A stretch of DNA of 37,908 nt from Mycobacterium asiaticum (GTDB lineage Bacteria > Actinomycetota > Actinomycetes > Mycobacteriales > Mycobacteriaceae). A model generated the notes under the pieces. It did no database searches, was not told where the DNA came from, and worked only from the letters and a program-made list of their open reading frames with translations. A program made the position numbers and the translations under genes. Where the stretch lies: positions 1-37,908 of the forward strand of contig NZ_LZKQ01000146.1 in NCBI RefSeq assembly GCF_001668675.1, given 5' to 3'. Every line of letters starts with the position of its first letter. The first letter of the stretch is position 1. Positions 28,675 to 37,908 of the stretch are shown piece after piece.

Positions 28675-29241
28675 TTACAGCCGCAGCGTCCAGCCCGCCC
28701 CGCGGAAATGCAGCACGGTGCGGCTCACCGGTGCCACGTCGATCCGCCAGAACGATGCCGGTGGGGTGTCCAGGGCGAGCAGGATCGCCGCCCGGACGAC
28801 GGAGGGATGGGTGACGGCCACGGTCTGCCTCGGATCACTCGCCGCCTGCAGCGACGCCAACCACCCCGCCACCCGCTCGCGGAGATCCAGCACCGACTCT
28901 CCGCCGTGAGGTTTGGCCGCCGGATCGGTGAGCCATGGTCCCAGCTGACCATCGCCGAGATCGGCCAGCGACTGTCCGCGCCAGCCGCCGCAGTCCAGGT
29001 CGGCCAATTGCGGCTCGATCCCCGGCCTCAGACCCAGCAGCTTGGCGGTCTGCTGGGTGCGGTGTTCGGGTGCGCTCACCGGGCGGACCTCACCTCGCAA
29101 CCCGAGTGCTCTGGTCACCCGGACCGCGTCGACCTGCTTTCGTCCCAGCTCGCTGAGTGGCTCGTCGACCGGGAAACGCCCGGCCGCCATCGCATCGGTC
29201 ATTGCGTGCGACACCAACGTCAGCCGAAGAACTCCGGTCAC
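28675..29241 (-). CDS. Histidine-phosphatase-family protein with altered RHG motif
   Basis: 188 residues of the phosphoglycerate-mutase-like superfamily. The usual N-terminal motif L-x-R-H-G-x-T reads LVSHAMT, so Ser11 and Ala13 replace Arg and Gly around the phosphate-accepting His12. Other family features are present: SAPEHRTQQTA (Arg61), the LDCGGWRG region with Asp where Glu is usual, GGES, and VTHPS with His145. A GTG start overlaps the cbtA stop by four bases, placing it third in the B12-riboswitch operon. By context it might act on cobalamin intermediates (CobC-type alpha-ribazole phosphatases belong to this superfamily). The altered active site makes activity uncertain. Confidence 0.82.
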   Translation of the reverse strand: MTGVLRLTLVSHAMTDAMAAGRFPVDEPLSELGRKQVDAVRVTRALGLRGEVRPVSAPEHRTQQTAKLLGLRPGIEPQLADLDCGGWRGQSLADLGDGQLGPWLTDPAAKPHGGESVLDLRERVAGWLASLQAASDPRQTVAVTHPSVVRAAILLALDTPPASFWRIDVAPVSRTVLHFRGAGWTLRL

Positions 29242-29981
29242 GCCGCCAAACTCGTCGCCCGCTCAGCGTCCCCGCCCAACAGTCGCGCCGCCAGCGTCGC
29301 GAAGGTCAGCCCGATGCCCGCCCACAGCACCAACTGGGCGCCAAGCGAGACGAGGCGGAAGTCGTAGAGCACATCGGCTGGGAAGTTCGCCGGAGTCTCG
29401 TGCACCGTCGGCAACGCCAGCGCCACCCCCGTGACCGCCGCGAAATACGTACCTACCCCAAGCAGCCCGGCTCGCCACGCGCCCAATCGCGACGACAGCC
29501 GTCGAGCAAGCCAGGTGGCAGCTATCGCCAGCACCCCTGAGGCGGCCACCAGCACCAGATACCACCCGGTACGGAATCCGATGGTGCCGGACTGGCCGAC
29601 CGCCGGCGGGTTCGCCGGGTACTTCAGAAACGGCACCAGATAAAGCACCGTGAACGCGACCGCCGCGAGTTGCATCGAAAAGGGTTGCGGCGCAACGGCT
29701 CCGATGCGGCCGTACGCAACGCAGAACAGCACTGCGAAAAGCACACCGATCGCGACACCGAAAATCAGGACCCCGAAGCCCAGCCCGGCGTTGCCCTGCA
29801 CCCCGCGACTGAACAACTCCGCGCCGTGTTCGTGCACCCCGGGGGCGGCGTCGGCGCGGCGTTCCTCGAAATCGATCGCCCGACTGATCACGGGCTCAGC
29901 GACCAGGCGGGCGAAGACGAATGCCGCCACGGCACCTACCGCACCGGCCAGCAGGCCACGCAGGATCAGGCGCTTCTCCAT
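29238..29981 (-). CDS. cbtA: Cobalt transporter subunit CbtA
   Basis: 247-residue membrane protein with about five hydrophobic segments. The first spans LILRGLLAGAVGAVAAFVFARLVAEP, a characteristic CbtA start. The sequence between helices one and two holds GVHEHGAELFSR with conserved histidines, and LVPFLKYPANPPAVG is a well-conserved family motif in the middle. CbtAB systems are predicted cobalt transporters found by their association with cobalamin riboswitches. It lies 18 bp after cbtB with a GAGG ribosome site, and its stop overlaps the phosphatase gene. The function is predicted from family and context. Confidence 0.92.
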   Translation of the reverse strand: MEKRLILRGLLAGAVGAVAAFVFARLVAEPVISRAIDFEERRADAAPGVHEHGAELFSRGVQGNAGLGFGVLIFGVAIGVLFAVLFCVAYGRIGAVAPQPFSMQLAAVAFTVLYLVPFLKYPANPPAVGQSGTIGFRTGWYLVLVAASGVLAIAATWLARRLSSRLGAWRAGLLGVGTYFAAVTGVALALPTVHETPANFPADVLYDFRLVSLGAQLVLWAGIGLTFATLAARLLGGDAERATSLAA

Positions 29982-29999
29982 TGCCTCAGGCCCGTGCGG

Positions 30000-30209
30000 C
30001 TAGTGGCAGGGGAACCCGAGCAGATGCCTTGCGTCGTGGAAGAATTCGTGGACGTGTGCATCACTGCCGAACAGTGACACAGCCCCCTGCTCGATGCCGA
30101 CGAAATAGATCGCCAACAATGCCAACACGGTAGCGGCCGCAAGCCACAGGGCCGCGCTTGCCGCCGACAGGTCAACTGCGCCAGCCCGGGCGGTCGGTGC
30201 ATTCGTCAC
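30000..30209 (-). CDS. cbtB: Cobalt transporter subunit CbtB
   Basis: 69 residues. One transmembrane helix (ALWLAAATVLALLAIYFVG, about 20-38) is followed by a histidine-rich C-terminus with His52, His54, His58, His62 and terminal His69 (HVHEFFHDARH, PCH). This His-rich tail is the hallmark of CbtB and presumably binds Co(II). A GTG start has a strong AAGGAG ribosome site. It is the first gene behind the cobalamin riboswitch. Confidence 0.94.
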   Translation of the reverse strand: MTNAPTARAGAVDLSAASAALWLAAATVLALLAIYFVGIEQGAVSLFGSDAHVHEFFHDARHLLGFPCH

Positions 30210-30240
30210 GATCGAACTCCTTCTGGGATTTTCGCGTCCC

Positions 30241-30345
30241 GCTGGTGGTTGGTGACGGCTACGGGTCTGACTGTGACAGTGGCGCGACCGTTCTGGAATT
30301 TCACCAGATTCCGTAGCTCGTCAGCTGGGCCGTGGGTTACCGGCC
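30241..30345 (-). promoter_or_regulatory. Cobalamin riboswitch controlling cbtB-cbtA
   Basis: Read on the minus strand, the leader contains GGAATCTGGTGAAATTCC followed by GAACGGTCGCGCCACTGT. Together these are the conserved B12 box (G-G-x-x-x-x-GGTG-x-AA-x-x-CC, then CGG-x-C-x-CGCCACTG). A closing stem GCTACGG (30311-30317) / CCGTAGC (30258-30264) brackets the core. The boundaries are approximate. The start codon is 48 nt past the stem; no U-tract terminator is seen in between, so translational control is more likely. Cobalamin binding should lower expression of the transporter. Confidence 0.92.
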
Positions 30346-30348
30346 TGA

Positions 30349-32883
<2,535 letters not shown>

Positions 32884-33185
32884 CCGCGGTTACCTGCTCT
32901 CCCTCACCATTCGGTACTCCCTCATTGTCGGTACAAGGCCGACAGCGTGCACCTCTAACCACTGTAATGGTCGGCCTGCCAGGGTTCCTAACCTCGCAGT
33001 GCGCCGCGGTGCCGAAGCGCAACAGAATAACGAGGAAATACCCCAATGCGTTTCCCGCACCGGCCCTCGATCGCTTCGCCGCAAGCGAAACCCGAGAGAA
33101 ATGTGAAAAGACCGGCGCCCGAGCCGTCCAAGCCCGGGCGCCGGTAAACGATGACTCGCCGGTTACGTTGCCGGCTACGTTCCGG
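32884..33185 (-). promoter_or_regulatory. clpC1 upstream region and lsr2 3' region
   Basis: 302 bp between lsr2 and clpC1 without a gene. On the minus strand TACAGT (32961-32966 complement) is a good -10 about 78 bp before the clpC1 ATG; no convincing -35 is seen. The lsr2 terminator and a short tandem repeat occupy the part next to lsr2. I do not recognise a ClgR or SigH/SigE site with confidence. Confidence 0.4.
33106..33144 (-). terminator. Intrinsic terminator of lsr2
   Basis: Read on the minus strand, CCGGCGCCCG (33135-33144) pairs perfectly with CGGGCGCCGG (33112-33121) around a 13-base loop and is followed by TCTTTT. This is a strong GC stem with a U-rich tail, about 40 bp after the lsr2 stop, and it should separate lsr2 from clpC1. 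Confidence 0.88.
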
Positions 33186-33192
33186 TTACGTT
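33159..33192. repeat. Three-copy 11-12 bp tandem repeat at the lsr2 stop codon
   Basis: CCGGTTACGTTG (33159-33170), CCGGCTACGTT (33171-33181) and CCGGTTACGTTG (from 33182) follow each other. The third copy includes the lsr2 stop codon (TAA, 33186-33188 complement), so unit loss or gain could change the 3' UTR length without changing the protein. Confidence 0.7.
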
Positions 33193-33524
33193 GCCGCGTG
33201 GAAAGCGTCGATGACGTCGGCCGGGATGCGGCCCCGTGTCGACACATTGTGCCCGTTGCGGCGCGCCCATTCCCGGATCGCGGCGCTCTGTTCGCGGTCG
33301 ATGGCGCCACGGCCCCGACCCGAACCGGACCGCCCGCGCCGCCTACCGCCGACCCGACGGCCGGCCGCGACCCATTGCTTCAGGTCGTTGCGCAGTTTTG
33401 CCGCATTCTTACTGGAAAGGTCGATCTCATAGGTCACCCCGTCAAGCCCGAATTCGACCGTTTCGTCGGCGGCGCCGGCACCGTCGAAATCATCGACCAA
33501 GGTGACGGTGACTTTCTTCGCCAT
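33186..33524 (-). CDS. lsr2: Nucleoid-associated xenogeneic silencer Lsr2
   Basis: 112 residues, normal length. The N-terminal beta-rich oligomerisation domain ([15 protein letters not shown] to about 55) is followed by a basic linker ([18 protein letters not shown]). The C-terminal DNA-binding domain contains the AT-hook-like motif Arg97-Gly98-Arg99 (STRGRIP), which inserts in the AT-rich minor groove. Lsr2 bridges DNA and silences AT-rich or acquired genes. It stands alone between lysS (115 bp upstream, relatively AT-rich and likely holding the promoter) and its own terminator. A GAGGG ribosome site precedes the ATG. Confidence 0.98.
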   Translation of the reverse strand: MAKKVTVTLVDDFDGAGAADETVEFGLDGVTYEIDLSSKNAAKLRNDLKQWVAAGRRVGGRRRGRSGSGRGRGAIDREQSAAIREWARRNGHNVSTRGRIPADVIDAFHAAT

Positions 33525-33639
33525 TGGCTTACCCTCGCGTTTCTACCTGAGCAGTTACAGGTCCAGTTTGTTTAGACTCCCCGCTTACTAATCTGCCATA
33601 ACAGCGGAAAATCCTCAATCCGAGCCGAACTTGCGCAGT

Positions 33640-35151
33640 TCAGTTGGCGTGTGGTCTAACAATCGGGAACAAAACAGTCTCCCTAATTGACAGCCCGGTC
33701 AAACACATCAACAAGCGGTCGATACCCATTCCCGTTCCGGTGCACGGTGGCATCCCGAACTCGAGAGCGGCGAGAAAATCTTCGTCGAGTTGCATCGCCT
33801 CGTCATCGCCGGCCGCGGCGGCCCGGGCTTGATCGGCGAACCTATCCCGTTGTACTACCGGATCGTTTAATTCCGAGTATCCGGTCGCCAACTCCATTCC
33901 CCGTACGTACAGGTCCCACTTCTCGGTGACGCCGGGGATACTGCGGTGCTGGCGGGTCAAAGGCGTTGTCTCGACCGGAAAATCCCTGACGAACGTCGGT
34001 GCGGTCAGGCTGTTGCCGACCGTGTGTTCCCACAGTTCCTCGACGAGTTTGCCGTGACCGAAGCCGCGGTCGTCAGGAATCTCGACCGAGAGTCGGTCGG
34101 CAATCGAGCGCAACCGTTCGACCGTGGTCTCGGGTGTGATCTCTTCACCCAGTGCGTCCGAGAGTGACGAATACATCTGCAGAGTCGCCCATTCTCCGTC
34201 GATGTTGTAGACGCTGCCATCGGGCATCTGCAGTTCTCTGGTCCCGAGCGCCTCGTCGGCTACCTCTTGAATAAGCTCTCTTGTGACCACAGCCGAATCG
34301 TCATAGGTGGCATAGGTCTGATAGGTCTCCAACATCGAGAATTCCGGTGAATGCGTGGAATCGGTGCCTTCGTTTCGGAACACCCGATTAAGTTCGAAGA
34401 CCTTGTCAAAACCTCCGACGATGCACCGCTTGAGGAACAGTTCCGGCGCGATACGCAGGTAAAGGTCGATGTCCAGCGCATTGGAATGCGTGACGAAGGG
34501 ACGCGCAGCCGCGCCACCGGCCAGCGTCTGCAGGATCGGCGTTTCGACTTCGAAGAACCCACGCCGTTCCAGTGCATTCCTAATCGCGCGGATAACCGCA
34601 ATACGCTGCCGGGCGACTTGACGCGCCTGCGGGCGAACGATCAGGTCGACGTAGCGCTGCCGCACCCTCGCCTCTTCGCTCATCTCCTTGTGCGCGACCG
34701 GTAGCGGGCGCAGCGACTTCGCGCCCATCTGCCAGGAATCGGCCAGTACCGACAATTCGCCGCGCCGTGAGCTGATCACGGTGCCGTGCACGAAAACGAC
34801 GTCGCCGAGGTCGACGTCCGCCTTCCAGGCGTCCAGGGATTGCTGACCGACTTTGTCGAGGCTGACCATGGCCTGCAGCTGGGTGCCGTCGCCGTCCTGC
34901 AGCGTGGCGAAACACAATTTACCGGTGTTGCGGGCGAAAACGACTCGGCCGGCCACTCCCACGACATCCTCGGTGGCGGTGTCAACCGGCAGATCAGGGT
35001 AGGCGGCGCGGATCTCGGCCAAGGTGTGGGTGCGCTGCACGGCCACCGGATACGGGTCGTGGCCTTCGGCCAGCAGCCGAGCGCGCTTGTCCCGCCGGAT
35101 CCGGAACTGCTCGGGAAGGTCCTCGTCAGGGTCTCGATCGGCGGCACTCAC
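33640..35151 (-). CDS. lysS: Lysyl-tRNA synthetase, class II
   Basis: 503 residues. The N-terminal OB-fold anticodon-binding domain covers about 1-150 ([27 protein letters not shown] in outline). The class II catalytic core has motif 2 [18 protein letters not shown] and motif 3 [15 protein letters not shown]. It charges tRNA-Lys. It corresponds to lysS1 (Rv3598c), next to lsr2 as in M. tuberculosis. It is not the MprF-fused LysX type, since no membrane segments precede the synthetase. It lies 33 bp downstream of coaX and may be co-transcribed with the pan genes. Confidence 0.97.
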   Translation of the reverse strand: MSAADRDPDEDLPEQFRIRRDKRARLLAEGHDPYPVAVQRTHTLAEIRAAYPDLPVDTATEDVVGVAGRVVFARNTGKLCFATLQDGDGTQLQAMVSLDKVGQQSLDAWKADVDLGDVVFVHGTVISSRRGELSVLADSWQMGAKSLRPLPVAHKEMSEEARVRQRYVDLIVRPQARQVARQRIAVIRAIRNALERRGFFEVETPILQTLAGGAAARPFVTHSNALDIDLYLRIAPELFLKRCIVGGFDKVFELNRVFRNEGTDSTHSPEFSMLETYQTYATYDDSAVVTRELIQEVADEALGTRELQMPDGSVYNIDGEWATLQMYSSLSDALGEEITPETTVERLRSIADRLSVEIPDDRGFGHGKLVEELWEHTVGNSLTAPTFVRDFPVETTPLTRQHRSIPGVTEKWDLYVRGMELATGYSELNDPVVQRDRFADQARAAAAGDDEAMQLDEDFLAALEFGMPPCTGTGMGIDRLLMCLTGLSIRETVLFPIVRPHAN

Positions 35152-35184
35152 GACGTGCCAGCTTAAATGAACTCGTCGGAGCGC

Positions 35185-36003
35185 TCAGTGGGCGGTCTTG
35201 AGCCGGCCGCGCTGAGCGTCCCGGTTACGCTCGAAGACCAGCCGCAGCCCGTGCAGGGTCAGGTGCTGGTCGTAGTGCTCGACGGTGTGCAACTCGGGCA
35301 GCAGCAGCGGCGCGGTGTGCCCGGTCGCGACGACCGCGACGTCGTCGGCGGCGGAGAAGCCCTTCACGTCCTCCCGGATGCGCTCGACCAGACCGTCGAC
35401 CAGTCCGGCGAAACCGAACACGGCACCGGCCTGCATGCATTCCACGGTGTTCTTGCCGACCACCGACCGGGGCCGGGCCAGTTCGACTCGGCGCAGCGCC
35501 GCCGACCGCGCCGCCGCGGCGTCGGAGGACACCTGCACGCCGGGCGCGATGGCACCGCCGAGGAATTCGCCCTTGGCCGAAACGACGTCGACACAGATCG
35601 AGGATCCGAAGTCCACGACGATGGCCGCCTTGCCGAATTTGTTGAAGGCGGCCAGGCAGTTCACGATTCGGTCGGCGCCGACCTCTTTGGGGTTGTCGAC
35701 CAGCAGCGGGATTCCGGTGCGCACGCCGGGCTCGATCAGCACGTGCGGCACTGACGGCCAGTACTGATCCAGCATGATCCGCACCTCATGCAGCACCGAG
35801 GGCACTGTGGACAGCGCGGCGGTGCCGGTCAGCCGCTCGGCATCGTCCCCGATCAGCCCATCGATGGTCAGGGCCAGCTCGTCCGCGGTGACCTCGGACT
35901 CGGTGCGTATCCGCCACTGCTGCACCACTTTTGCGTGTTCTTTGCCCCCCGAGAGCAAACCGACGACGGTGTGGGTGTTGCGGACGTCGATCGCCAGCAG
36001 CAC
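35185..36003 (-). CDS. coaX: Type III pantothenate kinase-like protein CoaX
   Basis: 272 residues, the same as Rv3600c. The GTG at 36001-36003, two bases after the panD stop, gives the conserved start [14 protein letters not shown]; the larger frame to 36498 simply runs through panD. Further motifs are [16 protein letters not shown] (substrate loop), [12 protein letters not shown] and GGAIAPGVQ, characteristic of the type III ASKHA-fold kinase. The enzyme would phosphorylate pantothenate, the first CoA step. Mycobacterial CoaX has been reported to be inactive or dispensable beside CoaA, so activity is uncertain. It lies in the pan cluster. Confidence 0.94.
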   Translation of the reverse strand: MLLAIDVRNTHTVVGLLSGGKEHAKVVQQWRIRTESEVTADELALTIDGLIGDDAERLTGTAALSTVPSVLHEVRIMLDQYWPSVPHVLIEPGVRTGIPLLVDNPKEVGADRIVNCLAAFNKFGKAAIVVDFGSSICVDVVSAKGEFLGGAIAPGVQVSSDAAAARSAALRRVELARPRSVVGKNTVECMQAGAVFGFAGLVDGLVERIREDVKGFSAADDVAVVATGHTAPLLLPELHTVEHYDQHLTLHGLRLVFERNRDAQRGRLKTAH

Positions 36004-36005
36004 GG

Positions 36006-36425
36006 TTACCGCACGCCGATGCGCGGGTCGAGCAATTCGTCGACGCCGTCGGGCACGAAAGCGGGGTCGCTGCCGAGGTCGATCTGCTTGTTCTGGGCGT
36101 CGACGAACACGATCCGCGGCCGGTATGCCCGCGCTTCGGCGTCTTCCATGGTCCCGTAGGCGATCAGGATCACCAGGTCGCCTGGGTGGATCAGATGCGC
36201 TGCGGCTCCGTTGATTCCGATCACGCCGCTGCCGCGTTCGCCGGTGATCGCGTAGGTGACCAGGCGGGCGCCGTTGTCGATGTCGACGATGGTGACCTGT
36301 TCGCCTTCGAGCAGGTCGGCGGCGTCCATCAGGTCGGCGTCGATGGTCACCGACCCTACGTAGTGCAGGTCGGCCTGGGTGACGGTGGCGCGGTGGATCT
36401 TCGACTTCAGCATCGTCCGTAACAT
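36006..36425 (-). CDS. panD: Aspartate 1-decarboxylase proenzyme
   Basis: 139 residues. It decarboxylates aspartate to beta-alanine for pantothenate synthesis. The ATG at 36425 gives [16 protein letters not shown]; its first base is the last base of the panC stop. Self-cleavage occurs between Gly24 and Ser25 (HYVGSVTID) to create the pyruvoyl cofactor. [17 protein letters not shown] and VILIAYG are conserved. The C-terminal tail (about 126-139) corresponds to the region where pyrazinamide-resistance changes are reported in M. tuberculosis. Four additional in-frame upstream codons (MEEL) overlap panC and are not used. Confidence 0.96.
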   Translation of the reverse strand: MLRTMLKSKIHRATVTQADLHYVGSVTIDADLMDAADLLEGEQVTIVDIDNGARLVTYAITGERGSGVIGINGAAAHLIHPGDLVILIAYGTMEDAEARAYRPRIVFVDAQNKQIDLGSDPAFVPDGVDELLDPRIGVR

Positions 36426-37354
36426 CAGTTCCTCCATTGGTTTTGGTTGTACTCGTCCAGCCCGGAGGTGCCGGCGAGGTTACCGATTTGGATTGCAACG
36501 TTGTCCAGAAGTCTGGTGCTGCCCAACCGGGCGGCGATCAACAGCCGGCCGGATCCGTTGCGCGGCACCGGACCCAGCTCGGTGTCGCGCAGCTGCAGAT
36601 AATCGACCAAGAGCCCGGGCGTGGCATCGAGCACCGCGCGGGCGGCGTCCAGGGCTGCCTGCCCGCCGTGGCCGGCGGCGTGCGCACCGGCGGTCAGCGC
36701 CGCCGAAAGCGCCACGGCCAGTTTCCGCTGCTGCGGATCCAGGTAGCGGTTGCGCGACGACATCGCCAGCCCGTCGGTTTCCCGCACGGTCGGCACACCG
36801 ACCACTTGGACATCGAGGTTCAGATCGGTGACCATCTGCCGGATCAGGACCAGTTGCTGGTAGTCCTTCTCGCCGAAGAAAGCGCGATCCGGGCGCACGA
36901 TCTGCAGCAGCTTCAAAACCACCGTCAGCATCCCCGCGAAATGCGTTGGCCGGGCCGCACCTTCGAGTTCGGCGGCCAGCGGACCGGGCTGCACTGTGGT
37001 GCGCATGCCGTCGGGATACATCGCCGCGGCGCTGGGTGCGAACACGATGTCCACGCCCTCCTCGCGCAACAGCGCGATGTCGTCGTCCAGGGTGCGCGGG
37101 TAGGCGTCGAGATCCTCACCGGCCCCGAACTGCAGCGGGTTGACGAAGATCGACACTACGACCACCGAGCCCGGCACCCGCTTGGCGGCGCGAACCAGGG
37201 AAAGGTGTCCCGCGTGCAGCGCACCCATGGTCGGCACCAGCATCACCCGCCGGCCGGTGTGACGCAGGGCACGGGTGACGTCGCTCACTTCCCGCGGCAC
37301 CGAGTACAGATTGAGTTCGCCGGCGTTGAATTTGCGCGGCTGTCCGAGCTTCAC
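36425..37354 (-). CDS. panC: Pantothenate synthetase
   Basis: 309 residues, the same as M. tuberculosis PanC. It joins pantoate and beta-alanine using [14 protein letters not shown] holds the class I-like HxGH signature (His47, His50). [29 protein letters not shown] and the KMSKS-equivalent MSSRNRYL follow. A GTG start overlaps the upstream DUF2520 gene stop (GTGA) and its own stop overlaps the panD start by one base, so the three are coupled. Together with panD and coaX it forms the vitamin B5/CoA cluster. Confidence 0.97.
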   Translation of the reverse strand: MKLGQPRKFNAGELNLYSVPREVSDVTRALRHTGRRVMLVPTMGALHAGHLSLVRAAKRVPGSVVVVSIFVNPLQFGAGEDLDAYPRTLDDDIALLREEGVDIVFAPSAAAMYPDGMRTTVQPGPLAAELEGAARPTHFAGMLTVVLKLLQIVRPDRAFFGEKDYQQLVLIRQMVTDLNLDVQVVGVPTVRETDGLAMSSRNRYLDPQQRKLAVALSAALTAGAHAAGHGGQAALDAARAVLDATPGLLVDYLQLRDTELGPVPRNGSGRLLIAARLGSTRLLDNVAIQIGNLAGTSGLDEYNQNQWRN

Positions 37355-37908
37355 CGGGCCAACACCTCGAGCACTTCATCGGGTGCGTGGGCCCGGCGCG
37401 CGGTCCGCAGCGCGTTCACCCGGTAGGCCTGCGCCAGTTGCGGGTTGGCGTCCTCGAGCGCGCGCAGATGGCCGGCGACGGCCTCGGCGTCCCCGCGGGC
37501 TACCGGACCGGTCAGCGCGGCCTGACCGCGTTGCAGCGTGTTCTCCAGGGCCGCCCGGGCCAGCGGGCCCACGATGCGTTCGGCGATCCCGCCCGGCTGG
37601 CTGTCGATGCGCTGCTGCCCGAGCAGTTCGTCGCCGCGCAGCGCCGTCCGCAGCGCCTCGAGAGCGTCGGCAAGCACCGTGACCAGGTGGTTGGACGCGT
37701 GAGCCAGGGCGGCGTGGTAAAGGACGCGGGCGTCCTCGCGCACGCAGAACGGCTCGCCGCCCATTTCCAGCACCAGCGACTGGCCGATGGCATAGCCGAT
37801 GTCGTCGGCCGCGGTAACGCCGAAGCAGGTGTCGGGCAGCCGCGCGATGTCCTCGTCAGCGCCGGTGAACGTCATGGCGGGATGGATCGCCAGCGGCATG
37901 CAGCCCTG
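37351..37908 (-). CDS. DUF2520/Rossmann-like oxidoreductase (Rv3603c-like), 3' part
   Basis: The C-terminal 185 residues are present; the gene runs off the right edge and its Rossmann NAD(P)-binding domain is missing. The visible part starts with [16 protein letters not shown], the junction between the nucleotide domain and the helical DUF2520 domain that resembles 6-phosphogluconate or ketopantoate-reductase C-terminal halves. It is rich in Ala and Leu ([20 protein letters not shown]). Its place directly before panC makes a ketopantoate-reductase-like role attractive, but this is only inference from context. Confidence 0.85.
   Translation of the reverse strand, partial: QGCMPLAIHPAMTFTGADEDIARLPDTCFGVTAADDIGYAIGQSLVLEMGGEPFCVREDARVLYHAALAHASNHLVTVLADALEALRTALRGDELLGQQRIDSQPGGIAERIVGPLARAALENTLQRGQAALTGPVARGDAEAVAGHLRALEDANPQLAQAYRVNALRTARRAHAPDEVLEVLAR

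Noticed and set aside
20294..30345. Prophage or transposon carrying the accessory genes
   Set aside because: No integrase, transposase, terminal inverted repeat, tRNA or attachment-site duplication was seen at the borders.
35185..36498. 437-residue extended version of CoaX
   Set aside because: The upstream 165 codons lie over panD in another frame and are Arg-rich; the GTG at 36003 gives the exact family start and length.

Overview
The window is a high-GC actinobacterial chromosome segment. Its gene order and protein sequences match the Mycobacterium tuberculosis block from kstR (Rv3574) to Rv3603c as I remember it, so the source is most likely a non-tuberculous, probably slow-growing, Mycobacterium. 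GTG and TTG starts, lipobox lipoproteins and promoters placed directly against start codons all fit that assignment. The species cannot be read from the sequence alone.

Left part (1-7.9 kb): the 3' end of the TetR regulator kstR, a convergent LacI-type regulator, then a complete zinc/manganese-type ABC transporter operon (lipoprotein, ATPase, permease) behind a near-perfect Zur-type palindrome. Next come the lipoprotein lppH, a three-copy tandem repeat that runs into the promoter of an orphan 5-oxoprolinase subunit A gene (pxpA), a metallo-beta-lactamase-fold protein and an ArsB/SLC13-type permease. I do not recall the ABC operon and pxpA at this place in M. tuberculosis; they look like species-specific insertions.

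Middle part (7.9-20.3 kb): conserved housekeeping genes. The minus-strand run carD-ispD-ispF-cysS-rlmB couples isoprenoid precursor synthesis, tRNA charging and rRNA methylation behind the RNA polymerase regulator CarD. On the plus strand lie lpqE, then radA with disA (a c-di-AMP synthase next to its known regulator). Rv3587c-like and canB (carbonic anhydrase) follow on the minus strand, then mutY, an alpha/beta hydrolase, mhuD (haem degradation) and lpqF. canB and mutY diverge with start codons that overlap. The PE_PGRS genes that I recall beside mutY and clpC1 in M. tuberculosis are absent.

Accessory centre (20.3-30.3 kb): the most unusual region. A 2778-residue protein combines a SARP-type winged helix and BTAD domain, a class III nucleotide cyclase domain with most catalytic residues, a STAND-type ATPase, a helical-repeat region and eleven NTF2/SnoaL-like domains. 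Ten of these form five two-domain units with a period of 270-271 residues. It lies 44 bp downstream of, and on the same strand as, a histidine-phosphatase-family gene, cbtA and cbtB (cobalt transporter), which are headed by a clear cobalamin riboswitch. The giant regulator may therefore be partly under vitamin B12 control.

Right part (30.3-37.9 kb): clpC1, lsr2 (with a strong intrinsic terminator), lysS, and the pantothenate/CoA cluster coaX-panD-panC plus the 3' part of a DUF2520-type dehydrogenase-like gene, all on the minus strand with start/stop overlaps among the last genes.
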